Shown here: positions 8,464 to 16,004 of the stretch, piece after piece | Layout of the letters: the number at the start of each line of letters is the position of its first letter | How positions within the stretch are numbered: position 1 is the stretch's first letter | Origin: an uncultured Blautia sp. | Lineage (GTDB): Bacteria > Bacillota > Clostridia > Lachnospirales > Lachnospiraceae | Length of the DNA: 64,000 nt | Direction of reading: 5' to 3' | Assembly (NCBI GenBank): GCA_937893675.1 | Contig: CALBGI010000041.1 | Coordinates: 27,309 to 91,308 of the forward strand | The notes under the pieces: model-generated | Told to the model about the DNA's origin: nothing | Database searches by the model: none | Seen by the model: the letters and a program-made list of their open reading frames with translations, nothing else | Position numbers and translations under genes: made by a program

Positions 8464-8749
8464 AATTCACATGAAATTCATTCTGCGTCTTCGTCTTGAA
8501 TTCATTAAGTGTTTCGGGTAATACCATGGTCACTAAACTCGGTTGATCCCATTTCTCACCTCGCTAAGTGTCCAGGTATAAATTCACACTAAATTCATTC
8601 TGCATCTTCGTCTTGAATTCATTAAGTGTTTCGGGTAATACCATGGTCACTAAGCTCTGTTGATCCCATTTCTCACCTCGCTAAGTGTCCAGGTATAAAT
8701 TCACACTAAATTCATTCTGCGTCTTCGACTTGAATTCATTAAGTGTTCA
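8464..8749. repeat. 117-bp tandem repeat, about 2.4 copies, upstream of parA
   Basis: Two full units (8464-8580 and 8581-8697) and a partial third (from 8698 to about 8749) recur at exactly 117 bases with only a few substitutions. The unit begins AATTCACA, carries TTCTGCGTCTTCGTCTTG, GAATTCATTAAGTGTTTCGG and CTCGCTAAGTGTCCAGG. The two halves of the unit share CACTTA/TTAGTG-like ends, so it may itself be an old duplication. No ORF crosses it. A 38-nt diverged copy of part of the unit occurs at 38263-38300. Confidence 0.9.
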
Positions 8750-8864
8750 TATTATATCATACTATTAAGATTATAACCAAAAATTTTGCAAAATAATCAC
8801 AAAAAATAGTGCATGAATTTTTCTTGAATCATACTACAAAACTTAGTCACATTTTTCTTTACAA

Positions 8865-8880
8865 TGTTTCACGTGAAACA
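8865..8880. promoter_or_regulatory. parS: parS site (perfect)
   Basis: Perfect 16-base palindrome TGTTTCACGTGAAACA, matching the Firmicutes ParB-binding consensus TGTTNCACGTGAAACA, 437 bases upstream of parA. Confidence 0.95.
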
Positions 8881-8910
8881 TTATTAAATTTTTCCAGCAA
8901 ACACTTATCG

Positions 8911-9051
8911 CTATTTCTTATTAATAACACCTAAAACAAACATACAAATTCCTATAGGATAAAACGTAGCCATTTCACCTACAATTCCCGCTATAATAAA
9001 ACACAGTCCTACAAAAAAATAAAGGTATCCAGGATGCTTCTTTTTATTCAT
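8911..9051 (-). CDS. 46-residue membrane protein between parS sites
   Basis: A small ORF encoding MNKKKHPGYLYFFVGLCF.., 46 residues, with a basic N-terminus and two closely spaced hydrophobic segments (about residues 9-24 and 30-43) separated by GEMATF. That predicts a tiny hairpin membrane protein ending VINKK. A GGAG motif seven bases before the ATG supports translation. It sits on the minus strand between two perfect parS sites (8865 and 9118) and upstream of the parA repeats. No family can be named with certainty and no function is evident. Confidence 0.65.
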   Translation of the reverse strand: MNKKKHPGYLYFFVGLCFIIAGIVGEMATFYPIGICMFVLGVINKK

Positions 9052-9117
9052 TTTATCACTCCAATTCTCATCCTTTCATCATTAACAATTATACCTAAAA
9101 TCACAAGATTTGTAAAA

Positions 9118-9133
9118 TGTTTCACGTGAAACA
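9118..9133. promoter_or_regulatory. parS: parS site (perfect)
   Basis: Second perfect TGTTTCACGTGAAACA palindrome. It is itself flanked by AAAATGT/ACATTTT, extending the dyad to TGTAAAATGTTTCACGTG and its complement. It lies just upstream of the hydrolase promoter, so ParB spreading could affect that gene. Confidence 0.95.
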
Positions 9134-9146
9134 TTTTACAAAATCG

Positions 9147-9175
9147 TTGTAAAACCATGCATATTGGCGTATAAT
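9147..9175 (+). promoter_or_regulatory. sigma-A type promoter of the alpha/beta hydrolase gene
   Basis: TTGTAA (9147-9152), a 17-base spacer and a perfect TATAAT (9170-9175). The expected start lies about 20 bases before the GGAGGAA ribosome site of the gene at 9203. Confidence 0.75.
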
Positions 9176-9202
9176 AAACCTATCTGGAAAGGAGGAATTA
9201 AC

Positions 9203-10159
9203 ATGAAATCGAACAACCATAAATTATTTACATTCGCAACATTAATGGCAGGCGCTACTGCAATTCTCCATTTATCCAACCGTTTTATAGAAAGTAACTC
9301 TCAGGCAAAAAATTTGCTTTCGGAATCTTCTAGCAATTTTTATACATGTCGATTAGGCCGTGTATATTATAAGAAATCAGGAAATGGAACACCTATTCTT
9401 TTGATTCATGATATGCTTCCAGGTGCTTCCGGATATGAATGGAATCAGATTGAAGAGCAGTTATCTTCTGATCATACAGTTTATACATTGGATTTGCTTG
9501 GATGTGGTCGTTCCGAGAAAGCCGGAATCACTTATACAAACTTCGTTTACGTAGAGTTGATCAGCAATTTTATAAAAGATGTAATTAAAGAAAAGACAGA
9601 CATTATGACCAGTGGATTTTCTGGTTCCTTTGCTCTCATGACAGCACTTCATGATCAGGAGCTTATTCATCGAATTATGCTCATTAATCCACCAAGTCTT
9701 ACTTCTTTTACACAAAAAGTAAAGGAACAGGAGAAATTATTAAGCTGTATTCTTCAAGTACCTATTTTCGGAACCTTTATTTATCATATTGCAGTTTCAC
9801 GTGAAATTTCCAGTAATCTGTTTTTGGAAAAGCTTTATTACAATCCTTTCCATGCGGACGAATCCATCATAGATGCTTATTACGAAGCTGCTCATAAGGG
9901 TGGATACTATGCCAAATATTTGTATATTAGTATGATATGCAAATATATGAATGTGGATATCACAAATGCACTCAAAACGATCAACAACAGTATTTATATA
10001 ATATCAGGAGACAAAGAGACAAACAGTTCGAATATAGCAAAAGAATATCAGAAAATAAATTCTTCTATAGAAACGGCTGTCGTTAGAAATGCAAAACATC
10101 TGCCGCATATTGAAACTTCCGAAAAATTCATGGAACAATTTCATATTTTCTTCGAGTAA
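9203..10159 (+). CDS. alpha/beta hydrolase, membrane-anchored
   Basis: A 318-residue alpha/beta-hydrolase fold protein. A hydrophobic N-terminal segment (LFTFATLMAGATAILHL, about residues 6-22) predicts a membrane anchor or uncleaved signal. The core has the oxyanion region LLIHDMLPGASG, strand and turn YTLDLLGCGRSEKAG, nucleophile elbow TSGFSGSF (catalytic Ser) and a late NAKHLPHIE supplying the His. The ATG after AAAGGAGGAATTAAC is chosen over an upstream ATG without a site. The natural substrate is unknown; hydrolase or lipase-like activity is family inference. It is one of few genes left of the origin on the plus strand, sitting inside the parS cluster, with a degenerate parS within it (9793). 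Confidence 0.85.
   Translation: MKSNNHKLFTFATLMAGATAILHLSNRFIESNSQAKNLLSESSSNFYTCRLGRVYYKKSGNGTPILLIHDMLPGASGYEWNQIEEQLSSDHTVYTLDLLGCGRSEKAGITYTNFVYVELISNFIKDVIKEKTDIMTSGFSGSFALMTALHDQELIHRIMLINPPSLTSFTQKVKEQEKLLSCILQVPIFGTFIYHIAVSREISSNLFLEKLYYNPFHADESIIDAYYEAAHKGGYYAKYLYISMICKYMNVDITNALKTINNSIYIISGDKETNSSNIAKEYQKINSSIETAVVRNAKHLPHIETSEKFMEQFHIFFE
9793..9808. promoter_or_regulatory. degenerate parS-like site inside the hydrolase gene
   Basis: AGTTTCACGTGAAATT matches the parS palindrome at 13 of 16 positions, keeping the central GTTTCACGTGAAA. Binding by ParB is plausible but would be weaker than at the three perfect sites. Confidence 0.4.
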
Positions 10160-10187
10160 AACTAAAAAATGCTTTAGAAGTAAAACA

Positions 10188-10281
10188 CCCCGCTGGTACC
10201 CTTGCAGATATTTTCCACAGGAAGCCGTGCTTCGCACAGAGCTTCTCTGCCGGGAAATCTCATACTGCAAATCCAGCGGGG
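10188..10281. terminator. long bidirectional terminator-like hairpin
   Basis: Convergent genes end on both sides. Outer stem CCCCGCTGG (10188-10196) pairs with CCAGCGGGG (10273-10281), then TTGCAG/CTGCAA, then TTTCC/GGAAA and an inner GAAGC stem capped by GTGC/GCAC, giving a nearly continuous rod of about 94 nt. U-runs follow on both strands (five on plus, four on minus). It can terminate both the hydrolase and the DUF4340 transcripts; its length is unusual for that alone. Confidence 0.7.
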
Positions 10282-10342
10282 CATTTTTATCTTCTGACAA
10301 CCATACGACATCTGTCTTTTGGTTGTACTGTTCTATTCTTTG

Positions 10343-11854
10343 TTATTCTTCACCTCCTGCAACAAGGTTTTCATATGCCTGGAACATATCCTTAATACCC
10401 ACCTTATTTACCAGATATACTCTGTCCTCAATAACGACAGCATAGAAATTTGTATCATAACTATAAAAGTCTGCTTCCACAACAGCACCATCCACAGAAG
10501 TAACCTTTGTTGTCATCTCAGACTCTGTCTCCGGCACATAGCTTTCTGTGAGAATTTTCTGGGCGGACATATTTGTCAGCTTATTCCAGAATGTATTGAG
10601 CGTTGTTGTATCATCCAATTCTTTTCCGTCTAACAGATACGTAATTTCTTCTTTTGTTTTTCCGTCCTCATCCTCAGATGTTTCACGTGAAACATTTATT
10701 GTGTGATTTTCACTTCCGTAGGAAATATCAACTTTTTCAGCCTGGTTTAACGCTTTATATCCTAGAGACAAATCCCAGAAGCTTTCTGCTGTTTCATCTA
10801 AAAGAGGCGCAAGCAATTCTTCTGAAATTGTATAAATATCATCGCTTCCTTCTAATGCAGCATATCTGGTTTCTTCCTCACCCTGGTCGCCAATATAGAG
10901 TACTAACTGCTTATCAAGCATAACCGGCTCTGCTTCTTCTGTCTCTTCCTCTGAAGAAGTTTCTTCTGAAGTTTCCTCTGCGTTTTCCGCATCCGAAGTT
11001 TCATCCTCACTCTTTTCCGTCTCTTCCTCTTCCTTATAGTCTACTGTAATTGTAGCGTAAGGTTCTTTAAGACCGTACTTCTCCAGATCTGTGCATTGAT
11101 AATCCACAAAATCAAAGTATTCCAAAGCAGAAACTGAAGATGTAACGCCTGACGCTTTTGCCGAATCTGCTTTTTCTACGGATTCATTAGCAGAAACTTC
11201 CCACAGAGAATCTTCTTCCTTGTATTTCAGGGTATATGAATTTTCTTTCATGTCTACTTGTACAGAACTTATGTTCGAACTGTCAATAGCAGGAAATTCT
11301 TCCTTTTGGGCATAATCATACAAATCCCCAAAAAATGGTTCTACCAGAGCACCTGCAACCAAATATACTGTACTGTCATCATCTCCGCAGGCAACATAAT
11401 ACTGACTCACACCTTCATTGTAATCGCCAATACGCATCGTAAGATTTTCTTCGCCTGCATCCACAGTAACTGTGTTCTGCGGACTATCCAGTCCATATTC
11501 TGCAAGGTTTTCCACATCTTCCAGAACACGTTCTGCATTTAAACTGCTCACAGCCCCTGCTGCCTCAGAAAGTTTATCCTGATTTACAGGAAAAGCCGCC
11601 TCATCTCTGCGCGTCCACAAATCCCCTTCTTTATCATAATCAAAGGTCACTTCTTTTTCGTCAACAAAAAACTTCACAGATTCCAGATTTTCCGCGGGTG
11701 CAGAGAATATGGAAATATCCTCTGCCTCCTTTTCCTCAGCTTCTGACTCTTTCTTTTCTTCAGTTTTCACATAATATCGTACGCCTGCGTATCCTGCACC
11801 AAGAACGCCCAAAGCTACGACAGAAGTGAGGAGTCTTACACTCTTTTTCTTCAT
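10343..11854 (-). CDS. DUF4340 domain lipoprotein-like/anchored protein of an ABC module
   Basis: A 503-residue extracytoplasmic protein anchored by an N-terminal segment (RLLTSVVALGVLGAGYAGVRYY, about residues 6-27). The rest has repeated DUF4340 units, recognisable by paired motifs such as YGLDSPQNTVTVDAG and KYGLKEPYATITVDY, with a long Glu/Ser/Thr-rich insertion around residues 270-310. DUF4340 proteins are typically the last gene of GldG-type ABC operons in Clostridia; function is unknown. The ATG overlaps the stop of the GldG-like gene (TAATG), indicating coupling. A perfect parS site lies in its coding sequence (10679-10694), encoding NVSRET. There is no lipobox Cys; the anchor is predicted as a plain helix. 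Confidence 0.8.
   Translation of the reverse strand: MKKKSVRLLTSVVALGVLGAGYAGVRYYVKTEEKKESEAEEKEAEDISIFSAPAENLESVKFFVDEKEVTFDYDKEGDLWTRRDEAAFPVNQDKLSEAAGAVSSLNAERVLEDVENLAEYGLDSPQNTVTVDAGEENLTMRIGDYNEGVSQYYVACGDDDSTVYLVAGALVEPFFGDLYDYAQKEEFPAIDSSNISSVQVDMKENSYTLKYKEEDSLWEVSANESVEKADSAKASGVTSSVSALEYFDFVDYQCTDLEKYGLKEPYATITVDYKEEEETEKSEDETSDAENAEETSEETSSEEETEEAEPVMLDKQLVLYIGDQGEEETRYAALEGSDDIYTISEELLAPLLDETAESFWDLSLGYKALNQAEKVDISYGSENHTINVSRETSEDEDGKTKEEITYLLDGKELDDTTTLNTFWNKLTNMSAQKILTESYVPETESEMTTKVTSVDGAVVEADFYSYDTNFYAVVIEDRVYLVNKVGIKDMFQAYENLVAGGEE
10679..10694. promoter_or_regulatory. parS: parS site (perfect) within the DUF4340 gene
   Basis: Third perfect TGTTTCACGTGAAACA palindrome, embedded in coding sequence where it translates to VSRET residues. 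parS sites inside genes are known in other Firmicutes. Confidence 0.92.
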
Positions 11855-13320
11855 TATGCTTTTCTCCTTTTCAGCCAAATACCAAAGCCTGCGACCAGGA
11901 AAAATCCAGGAATCAGACCCATGGTACAGATTTTCCAGAAGCTTGCATCATAGTCTGTAAGCGTCAGATAAGACATTTCCAGACTTTTTGCCGAAATCGC
12001 GACAGATGCATTTTCCTCTGCCCCTGTCATCCATTTCAGAGAAGAGAGCAAAAGCTCATGATTGCCTCCGGATACCATTTGGTTGACCTGACCGTCCAGC
12101 AATGCAGATGTTGAATAGTATACTATTTTTGTCTCTTTTTCTTCATCCAGCTTTTCCGTGATACTTACGCCAAGATCAAGCGGCCCTGCAATGTCACCCT
12201 CCTCTTTTTCTATCTGTGTGCTGTTCATATTTGTCTTGGAATACGCCTGATCTGTGGTAGTGAGAAGACTTTCGATGGTCACCGTATCTCTGACCTCATC
12301 CATTTTCTGGATTCCCTGGGCATAGGGCATAAGAATCAGACGATTTCCGGAAGCCACATCATAGGTTGCGTCGGTACTGTTCACTGTCGGGATCAGATAA
12401 TAGGGCATCTGCATTGCATAATGCTGAGAATCTCCTTCAAAAACAATGCCCTCTGCTGTCTGTACACCGTAATTTTCCAGAACCGCAGCAAGATTTTTCA
12501 TTTCTGTTCCTGTATAATCCGTAAAAATCATGGCTTTTCCGCCGTTTTCCAGATAAGAAAGAAGCGCATCTTTTTCTTCTGCAGAAATATCAGAGGTAGG
12601 TGCGTTGATCATCAGACAGTCTGCATCTTCCGGAACTTCTCCTTCCGTGAGAAGATTCAGCGTCTGTATTTCCATATTGGCTTTCTCAATGCTGTCCTTC
12701 AATGTAGAATCCAGACTGATTTCTCCATGCCCCTCCAGGGTATAGAGAATCGGCAGCTCTTCGGAGGTTACATATCCAATTGCGCTTGTGATCTGCCCCT
12801 CTCCGTCAAAGCCGGTTGTCTGATAGCTGTAAGTATTATAGTCAATGGAGCTTTCGTACATATCATTATAATTGATAACCTTGCTTCTCTCCCCGCTCTC
12901 CACGATCAGGCTGTTATTTGAAAGGTTATCCTCTGTATATTCCGAAACAAACCCCGGATTTACCACCGGATCCTTCTGTTCTACTTTAATATGCTTGGAT
13001 TCATCCTCATATCGTTTCAGAAGGCTTTTAATATTTTCGTCTTCACTTCCATCCTGGGCAATCTGATAAATGGTTACATCAGATTCCAGATCATGAAGCA
13101 TTTTTTCTGTCTCTTCCCCAATGCTGTAAAGTCCAGAATCACTGATATCTATCTGTGAATACTTTGCCGGCAGCTCTCCTACGATCAGGTTTACAAGAAC
13201 CACAGCCGCAATAAAAACAGCGGAAATTCCCATTGTGTAAGAGCCGTTTTTCAAGTGCTTTTTGCTTATTTTTCCAACTTTTTCTTTCCATTTTATTTTC
13301 TTTTCTTTCACCTTTTTCAC
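11854..13320 (-). CDS. GldG-like ABC transporter auxiliary protein
   Basis: A 488-residue protein of the GldG/ABC-transport auxiliary family. A basic N-terminus (KKVKEKKIKWKEKVGK) precedes a first membrane helix (MGISAVFIAAVVLVNLIVGELP, about residues 30-50), then a large extracytoplasmic alpha/beta domain with SLYSIGEETEKMLHDLESDVTIY-type motifs and EGHGEISLDS, and a C-terminal helix (WKICTMGLIPGFFLVAGFGIWL) before a basic tail. It starts at GTG seven bases after the permease stop and overlaps the DUF4340 gene by one base. In Bacteroidetes GldG acts with GldF in gliding; in Clostridia the substrate is not known. Confidence 0.85.
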   Translation of the reverse strand: MKKVKEKKIKWKEKVGKISKKHLKNGSYTMGISAVFIAAVVLVNLIVGELPAKYSQIDISDSGLYSIGEETEKMLHDLESDVTIYQIAQDGSEDENIKSLLKRYEDESKHIKVEQKDPVVNPGFVSEYTEDNLSNNSLIVESGERSKVINYNDMYESSIDYNTYSYQTTGFDGEGQITSAIGYVTSEELPILYTLEGHGEISLDSTLKDSIEKANMEIQTLNLLTEGEVPEDADCLMINAPTSDISAEEKDALLSYLENGGKAMIFTDYTGTEMKNLAAVLENYGVQTAEGIVFEGDSQHYAMQMPYYLIPTVNSTDATYDVASGNRLILMPYAQGIQKMDEVRDTVTIESLLTTTDQAYSKTNMNSTQIEKEEGDIAGPLDLGVSITEKLDEEKETKIVYYSTSALLDGQVNQMVSGGNHELLLSSLKWMTGAEENASVAISAKSLEMSYLTLTDYDASFWKICTMGLIPGFFLVAGFGIWLKRRKA

Positions 13321-13323
13321 CCC

Positions 13324-14187
13324 CTAATTCCACCGTCTTTTTGTCACTGTCTGCATGGTAAGAAACAGGCAAACCGCAGCTACAGAAACAAAATATACAA
13401 TACCGGTGATATCAAACATACCATTAGCAAAATTCTCAAAATGACCGCTCAGGTTAAATACCTCCAGTACTTTCTGGATCCCACCCTCAAACACCGCAGG
13501 CTTCACCAGATATACGACCACCAGTGCTATTTCCCCTGCTGCACCTGCGATCACGGAAATCAGAAGGTTTTTTATCATCGTGTAAAGAATCATTGCCAAT
13601 GCCAGAATCACAAGACCAAAGGCCACGCAGGTAGACAAAGCAGTCTGTGAAAAGAAGGAAGAAATCCCGTTCATCATATAAAATGCAAACAGAAGAACAA
13701 AGGTCAGAACCGCAGCAATCACCTGACTTTCTGTAATCGCAGACACAAACATACCAATAGCCAGATTAGAGCAGCCAAGCAGGAAGAATCCCAAAATAGC
13801 CGTATAAGCAGAGCCAAAGGAAACTGCGCCAAACTTTGACATGATCAAAGGGTAAAAACAGAGAACACCTACCGGAATCGCATAAATCGTCACAAGCGCC
13901 AGGAATTTTCCCATGACAATGCTTCCTACCGATACCGGCGCTGTCAGAAGCAACTGGTCTGTTTTCTGTTTCCGTTCTTCCGCCATGACACGCATGGTAA
14001 GAATCGGAACTCCTATGAGAAATACAAAGGTCATTGCGCTCAAGGTATACTCAAATTTGGGAATTGCCGCAGACAGCTGGTATGCAGAAAAATACACTCC
14101 TGCCAGAATCAAAACAAAAAAGATAAAGAGATAGCCCACCATAGAAGTGAGATAGCTTTTTAACTCTCTCTTATAAATCGCCTTCAT
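13324..14187 (-). CDS. ABC-2 type transporter permease (GldF-like)
   Basis: A 287-residue integral membrane protein with about six hydrophobic segments: VGYLFIFFVLILAGVYFSAY, TFVFLIGVPILTMRVMAEE, FLALVTIYAIPVGVLCFYPLI, ILGFFLLGCSNLAIGMFVSAI, VLTFVLLFAFYMM and a late pair, ending in a C-terminal helix. The MRVMAEERKQKTDQLLLTAPV loop is typical of ABC-2/NosY-like permeases. It overlaps the ATPase gene by 17 bases and is followed after three bases by the GldG-like gene, so all four proteins probably form one complex. Confidence 0.9.
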   Translation of the reverse strand: MKAIYKRELKSYLTSMVGYLFIFFVLILAGVYFSAYQLSAAIPKFEYTLSAMTFVFLIGVPILTMRVMAEERKQKTDQLLLTAPVSVGSIVMGKFLALVTIYAIPVGVLCFYPLIMSKFGAVSFGSAYTAILGFFLLGCSNLAIGMFVSAITESQVIAAVLTFVLLFAFYMMNGISSFFSQTALSTCVAFGLVILALAMILYTMIKNLLISVIAGAAGEIALVVVYLVKPAVFEGGIQKVLEVFNLSGHFENFANGMFDITGIVYFVSVAAVCLFLTMQTVTKRRWN

Positions 14188-15136
14188 GTTCTTTTTCCTC
14201 CTTTTCCCCTTCCGTCAGCTCCAGGAATATTTCTTCCAGAGAAACCTTCTTGGACTGCATTTCCAAGATCGGACAGCCTGCTTCTGCCATTTTATAGAAT
14301 ACCTGCTCCCGGATATCGGTCTGTTCTTCTGTGCGAATCTGAATATTCCAGAACGGCTGCTCCGGATCTGATTCTACCTTCAGCTCTTTTACGCCTTCTA
14401 TCGGCTCCAGAGCGTCCAGAATGGCCTTTCTTTCGCCTTTTGCAGTGATAGACAGGGTATTCGACCCTTCTGCCAGACGGCCCAGATTTTCCGGCGTATC
14501 GCTGGCAACCAGCTTTCCATGGGAAATGATCATCACATAATCACATACTGCGCTGACCTCTGAAAGAATGTGAGAGCTCAGGATCACCGTGTGCTTCTTT
14601 TTCAGATCTTTGATCAAAGAACGGATTTCGATGATCTGCTTGGGATCCAGGCCAACCGTAGGCTCATCCAGAATGATCACGTCCGGATATCCCATAATGG
14701 CCTGCGCAAGTCCAACCCTCTGACGGTATCCTTTGGAAAGATTCTTTATCAGACGATTTTTCATGTCCGTAATTTTCACATTTTCCATGATTTCTTCAAT
14801 CATGGATTCCTTTTTATCTTTGGGGATTTTTTTCAGATCAGCCACAAACTTCAGATATTCCAGAACGGTCATATCAAAGTAAAGGGGCGGCTGTTCGGGC
14901 AGATAGCCAATGCATTTTTTTGCCTCTTCCGGCTCCTCCAGGATATCGTGCCCGTCAATGAGAACCGTCCCTTCTGTTGAGGCAATATAGCCGGTAATAA
15001 TGTTCATAGTGGTAGATTTTCCCGCGCCGTTCGGCCCCAGAAATCCATAAATTTTTCCCTTTTCAATCTGAAAAGAGAGGTGATCCACCGCCAGTTGGTC
15101 TCCATATCGTTTGACCAGATTGTTCACTTCAATCAA
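14171..15136 (-). CDS. ABC transporter ATP-binding protein
   Basis: A 321-residue ABC ATPase. Walker A GPNGAGKSTT (about residues 35-44), Q-loop region YLPEQPPLY, signature LSKGYRQRVGLAQ near 135-147, Walker B VIILDEPTVGLDP and H-loop SSHILSEV. A C-terminal regulatory extension of about 100 residues is typical for ATPases serving ABC-2 exporters (CcmA/GldA type). Translation starts at TTG behind AAAGGAGGAG. It is the first gene of the ATPase-permease-GldG-DUF4340 operon. The exported or moved substrate cannot be inferred. Confidence 0.92.
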   Translation of the reverse strand: MIEVNNLVKRYGDQLAVDHLSFQIEKGKIYGFLGPNGAGKSTTMNIITGYIASTEGTVLIDGHDILEEPEEAKKCIGYLPEQPPLYFDMTVLEYLKFVADLKKIPKDKKESMIEEIMENVKITDMKNRLIKNLSKGYRQRVGLAQAIMGYPDVIILDEPTVGLDPKQIIEIRSLIKDLKKKHTVILSSHILSEVSAVCDYVMIISHGKLVASDTPENLGRLAEGSNTLSITAKGERKAILDALEPIEGVKELKVESDPEQPFWNIQIRTEEQTDIREQVFYKMAEAGCPILEMQSKKVSLEEIFLELTEGEKEEKEHEGDL

Positions 15137-15272
15137 TGTACTCTCCTCCTTTTTTTAAGGAGATGTCCTTAAATAAAACATAAAAACAGGCTTTCAGGAC
15201 ATCCCTGTCTTATATATTTTATGAAGATTATGTGATTAAAATGGGATAAAAATGTGAGGATTGTGTGAAAAT

Positions 15273-15300
15273 AAAAGAGCCTCAGGACAGAGGCTCTTTT
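15273..15300 (-). terminator. intrinsic terminator of rsmG
   Basis: Eleven-base stem AAAAGAGCCTC/GAGGCTCTTTT with a six-base loop. The hairpin begins within the last codons of rsmG, and on the minus strand it runs into a TTTTATTTT tract. Confidence 0.85.
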
Positions 15301-16004
15301 AATGGTGTTCCTGCTTTTCGCGGATAACGGGCAGGCGTATTTTTTATTTTTTCGATAACTACCAAGGAACGTTCAATATCGGAATCAGGAAGCGCAAAAT
15401 AGACGATTTCTTTTATTTTTCCACCCAAAAGCGCAATGGCTTTCTCCGCTCCCGCTGCTTCTTCTTTTACACTTCCGGACTTATAGGAAACAAAGAAGCC
15501 GCCTTTTTTTACATAGGGAAGGCAGTATTCCGACAGCGTAGCCAGGTTGGAAACCGCCCGGGATACGCACAGATCGTACTGCTCTCTGTATGCCTTATTT
15601 TTGGCAAATTCCTCTGCCCGGCCATGAACAGCCTCGATATCCCGGATTCCCAGAAGTGCAAAGGCTTCCTCCAGAAAATTCACTCTTTTTTTCAGAGAAT
15701 CCAAAAGGCATGCCTGAAGATGGGGAAAGGCAATCTTCAGGGGAATTCCCGGAAATCCGGCGCCGGTTCCCACATCCATAAACGTTTTTACCTTTGACAG
15801 GTCCACCGCCTTTACACAGGCCAGGCTGTCCAGAAAATGCTTTACCAGAACCTCTTCAAGCTCTGTGATCCCCGTCAAATTCATCACCTTGTTTTTTTCT
15901 ATGAGGTGCTCGTAAAACCGGATAAACTGTTCTTTCTGCACTTCATTTAAGGAAATTCCAAGATCCTCACAGCCCTTTTCCAGAATGCTCACATCATACT
16001 TCAT
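15282..16004 (-). CDS. rsmG: 16S rRNA (guanine527-N7)-methyltransferase
   Basis: AdoMet-dependent methyltransferase that makes m7G527 in 16S rRNA; loss gives low-level streptomycin resistance in other bacteria. The 240 residues have the SAM motif [28 protein letters not shown] and [14 protein letters not shown]. The ATG of [11 protein letters not shown], behind GGAAGGAGAAAACAGG, is preferred over an upstream reading of 52 extra codons that lies within mnmG. It overlaps mnmG by 11 bases, so the two are coupled. This placement after mnmG matches the classical gidA-gidB arrangement. Confidence 0.95.
   Translation of the reverse strand: MKYDVSILEKGCEDLGISLNEVQKEQFIRFYEHLIEKNKVMNLTGITELEEVLVKHFLDSLACVKAVDLSKVKTFMDVGTGAGFPGIPLKIAFPHLQACLLDSLKKRVNFLEEAFALLGIRDIEAVHGRAEEFAKNKAYREQYDLCVSRAVSNLATLSEYCLPYVKKGGFFVSYKSGSVKEEAAGAEKAIALLGGKIKEIVYFALPDSDIERSLVVIEKIKNTPARYPRKAGTPLKEPLS

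Noticed and set aside
8464..8749. CRISPR array
   Set aside because: The repeats are contiguous 117-bp units without unique spacers and there are no cas genes.
10188..10281. SRP (4.5S) RNA
   Set aside because: The rod shape fits but the conserved GGUCAGG / AGCAGCC-type core and apical tetraloop motif are missing.
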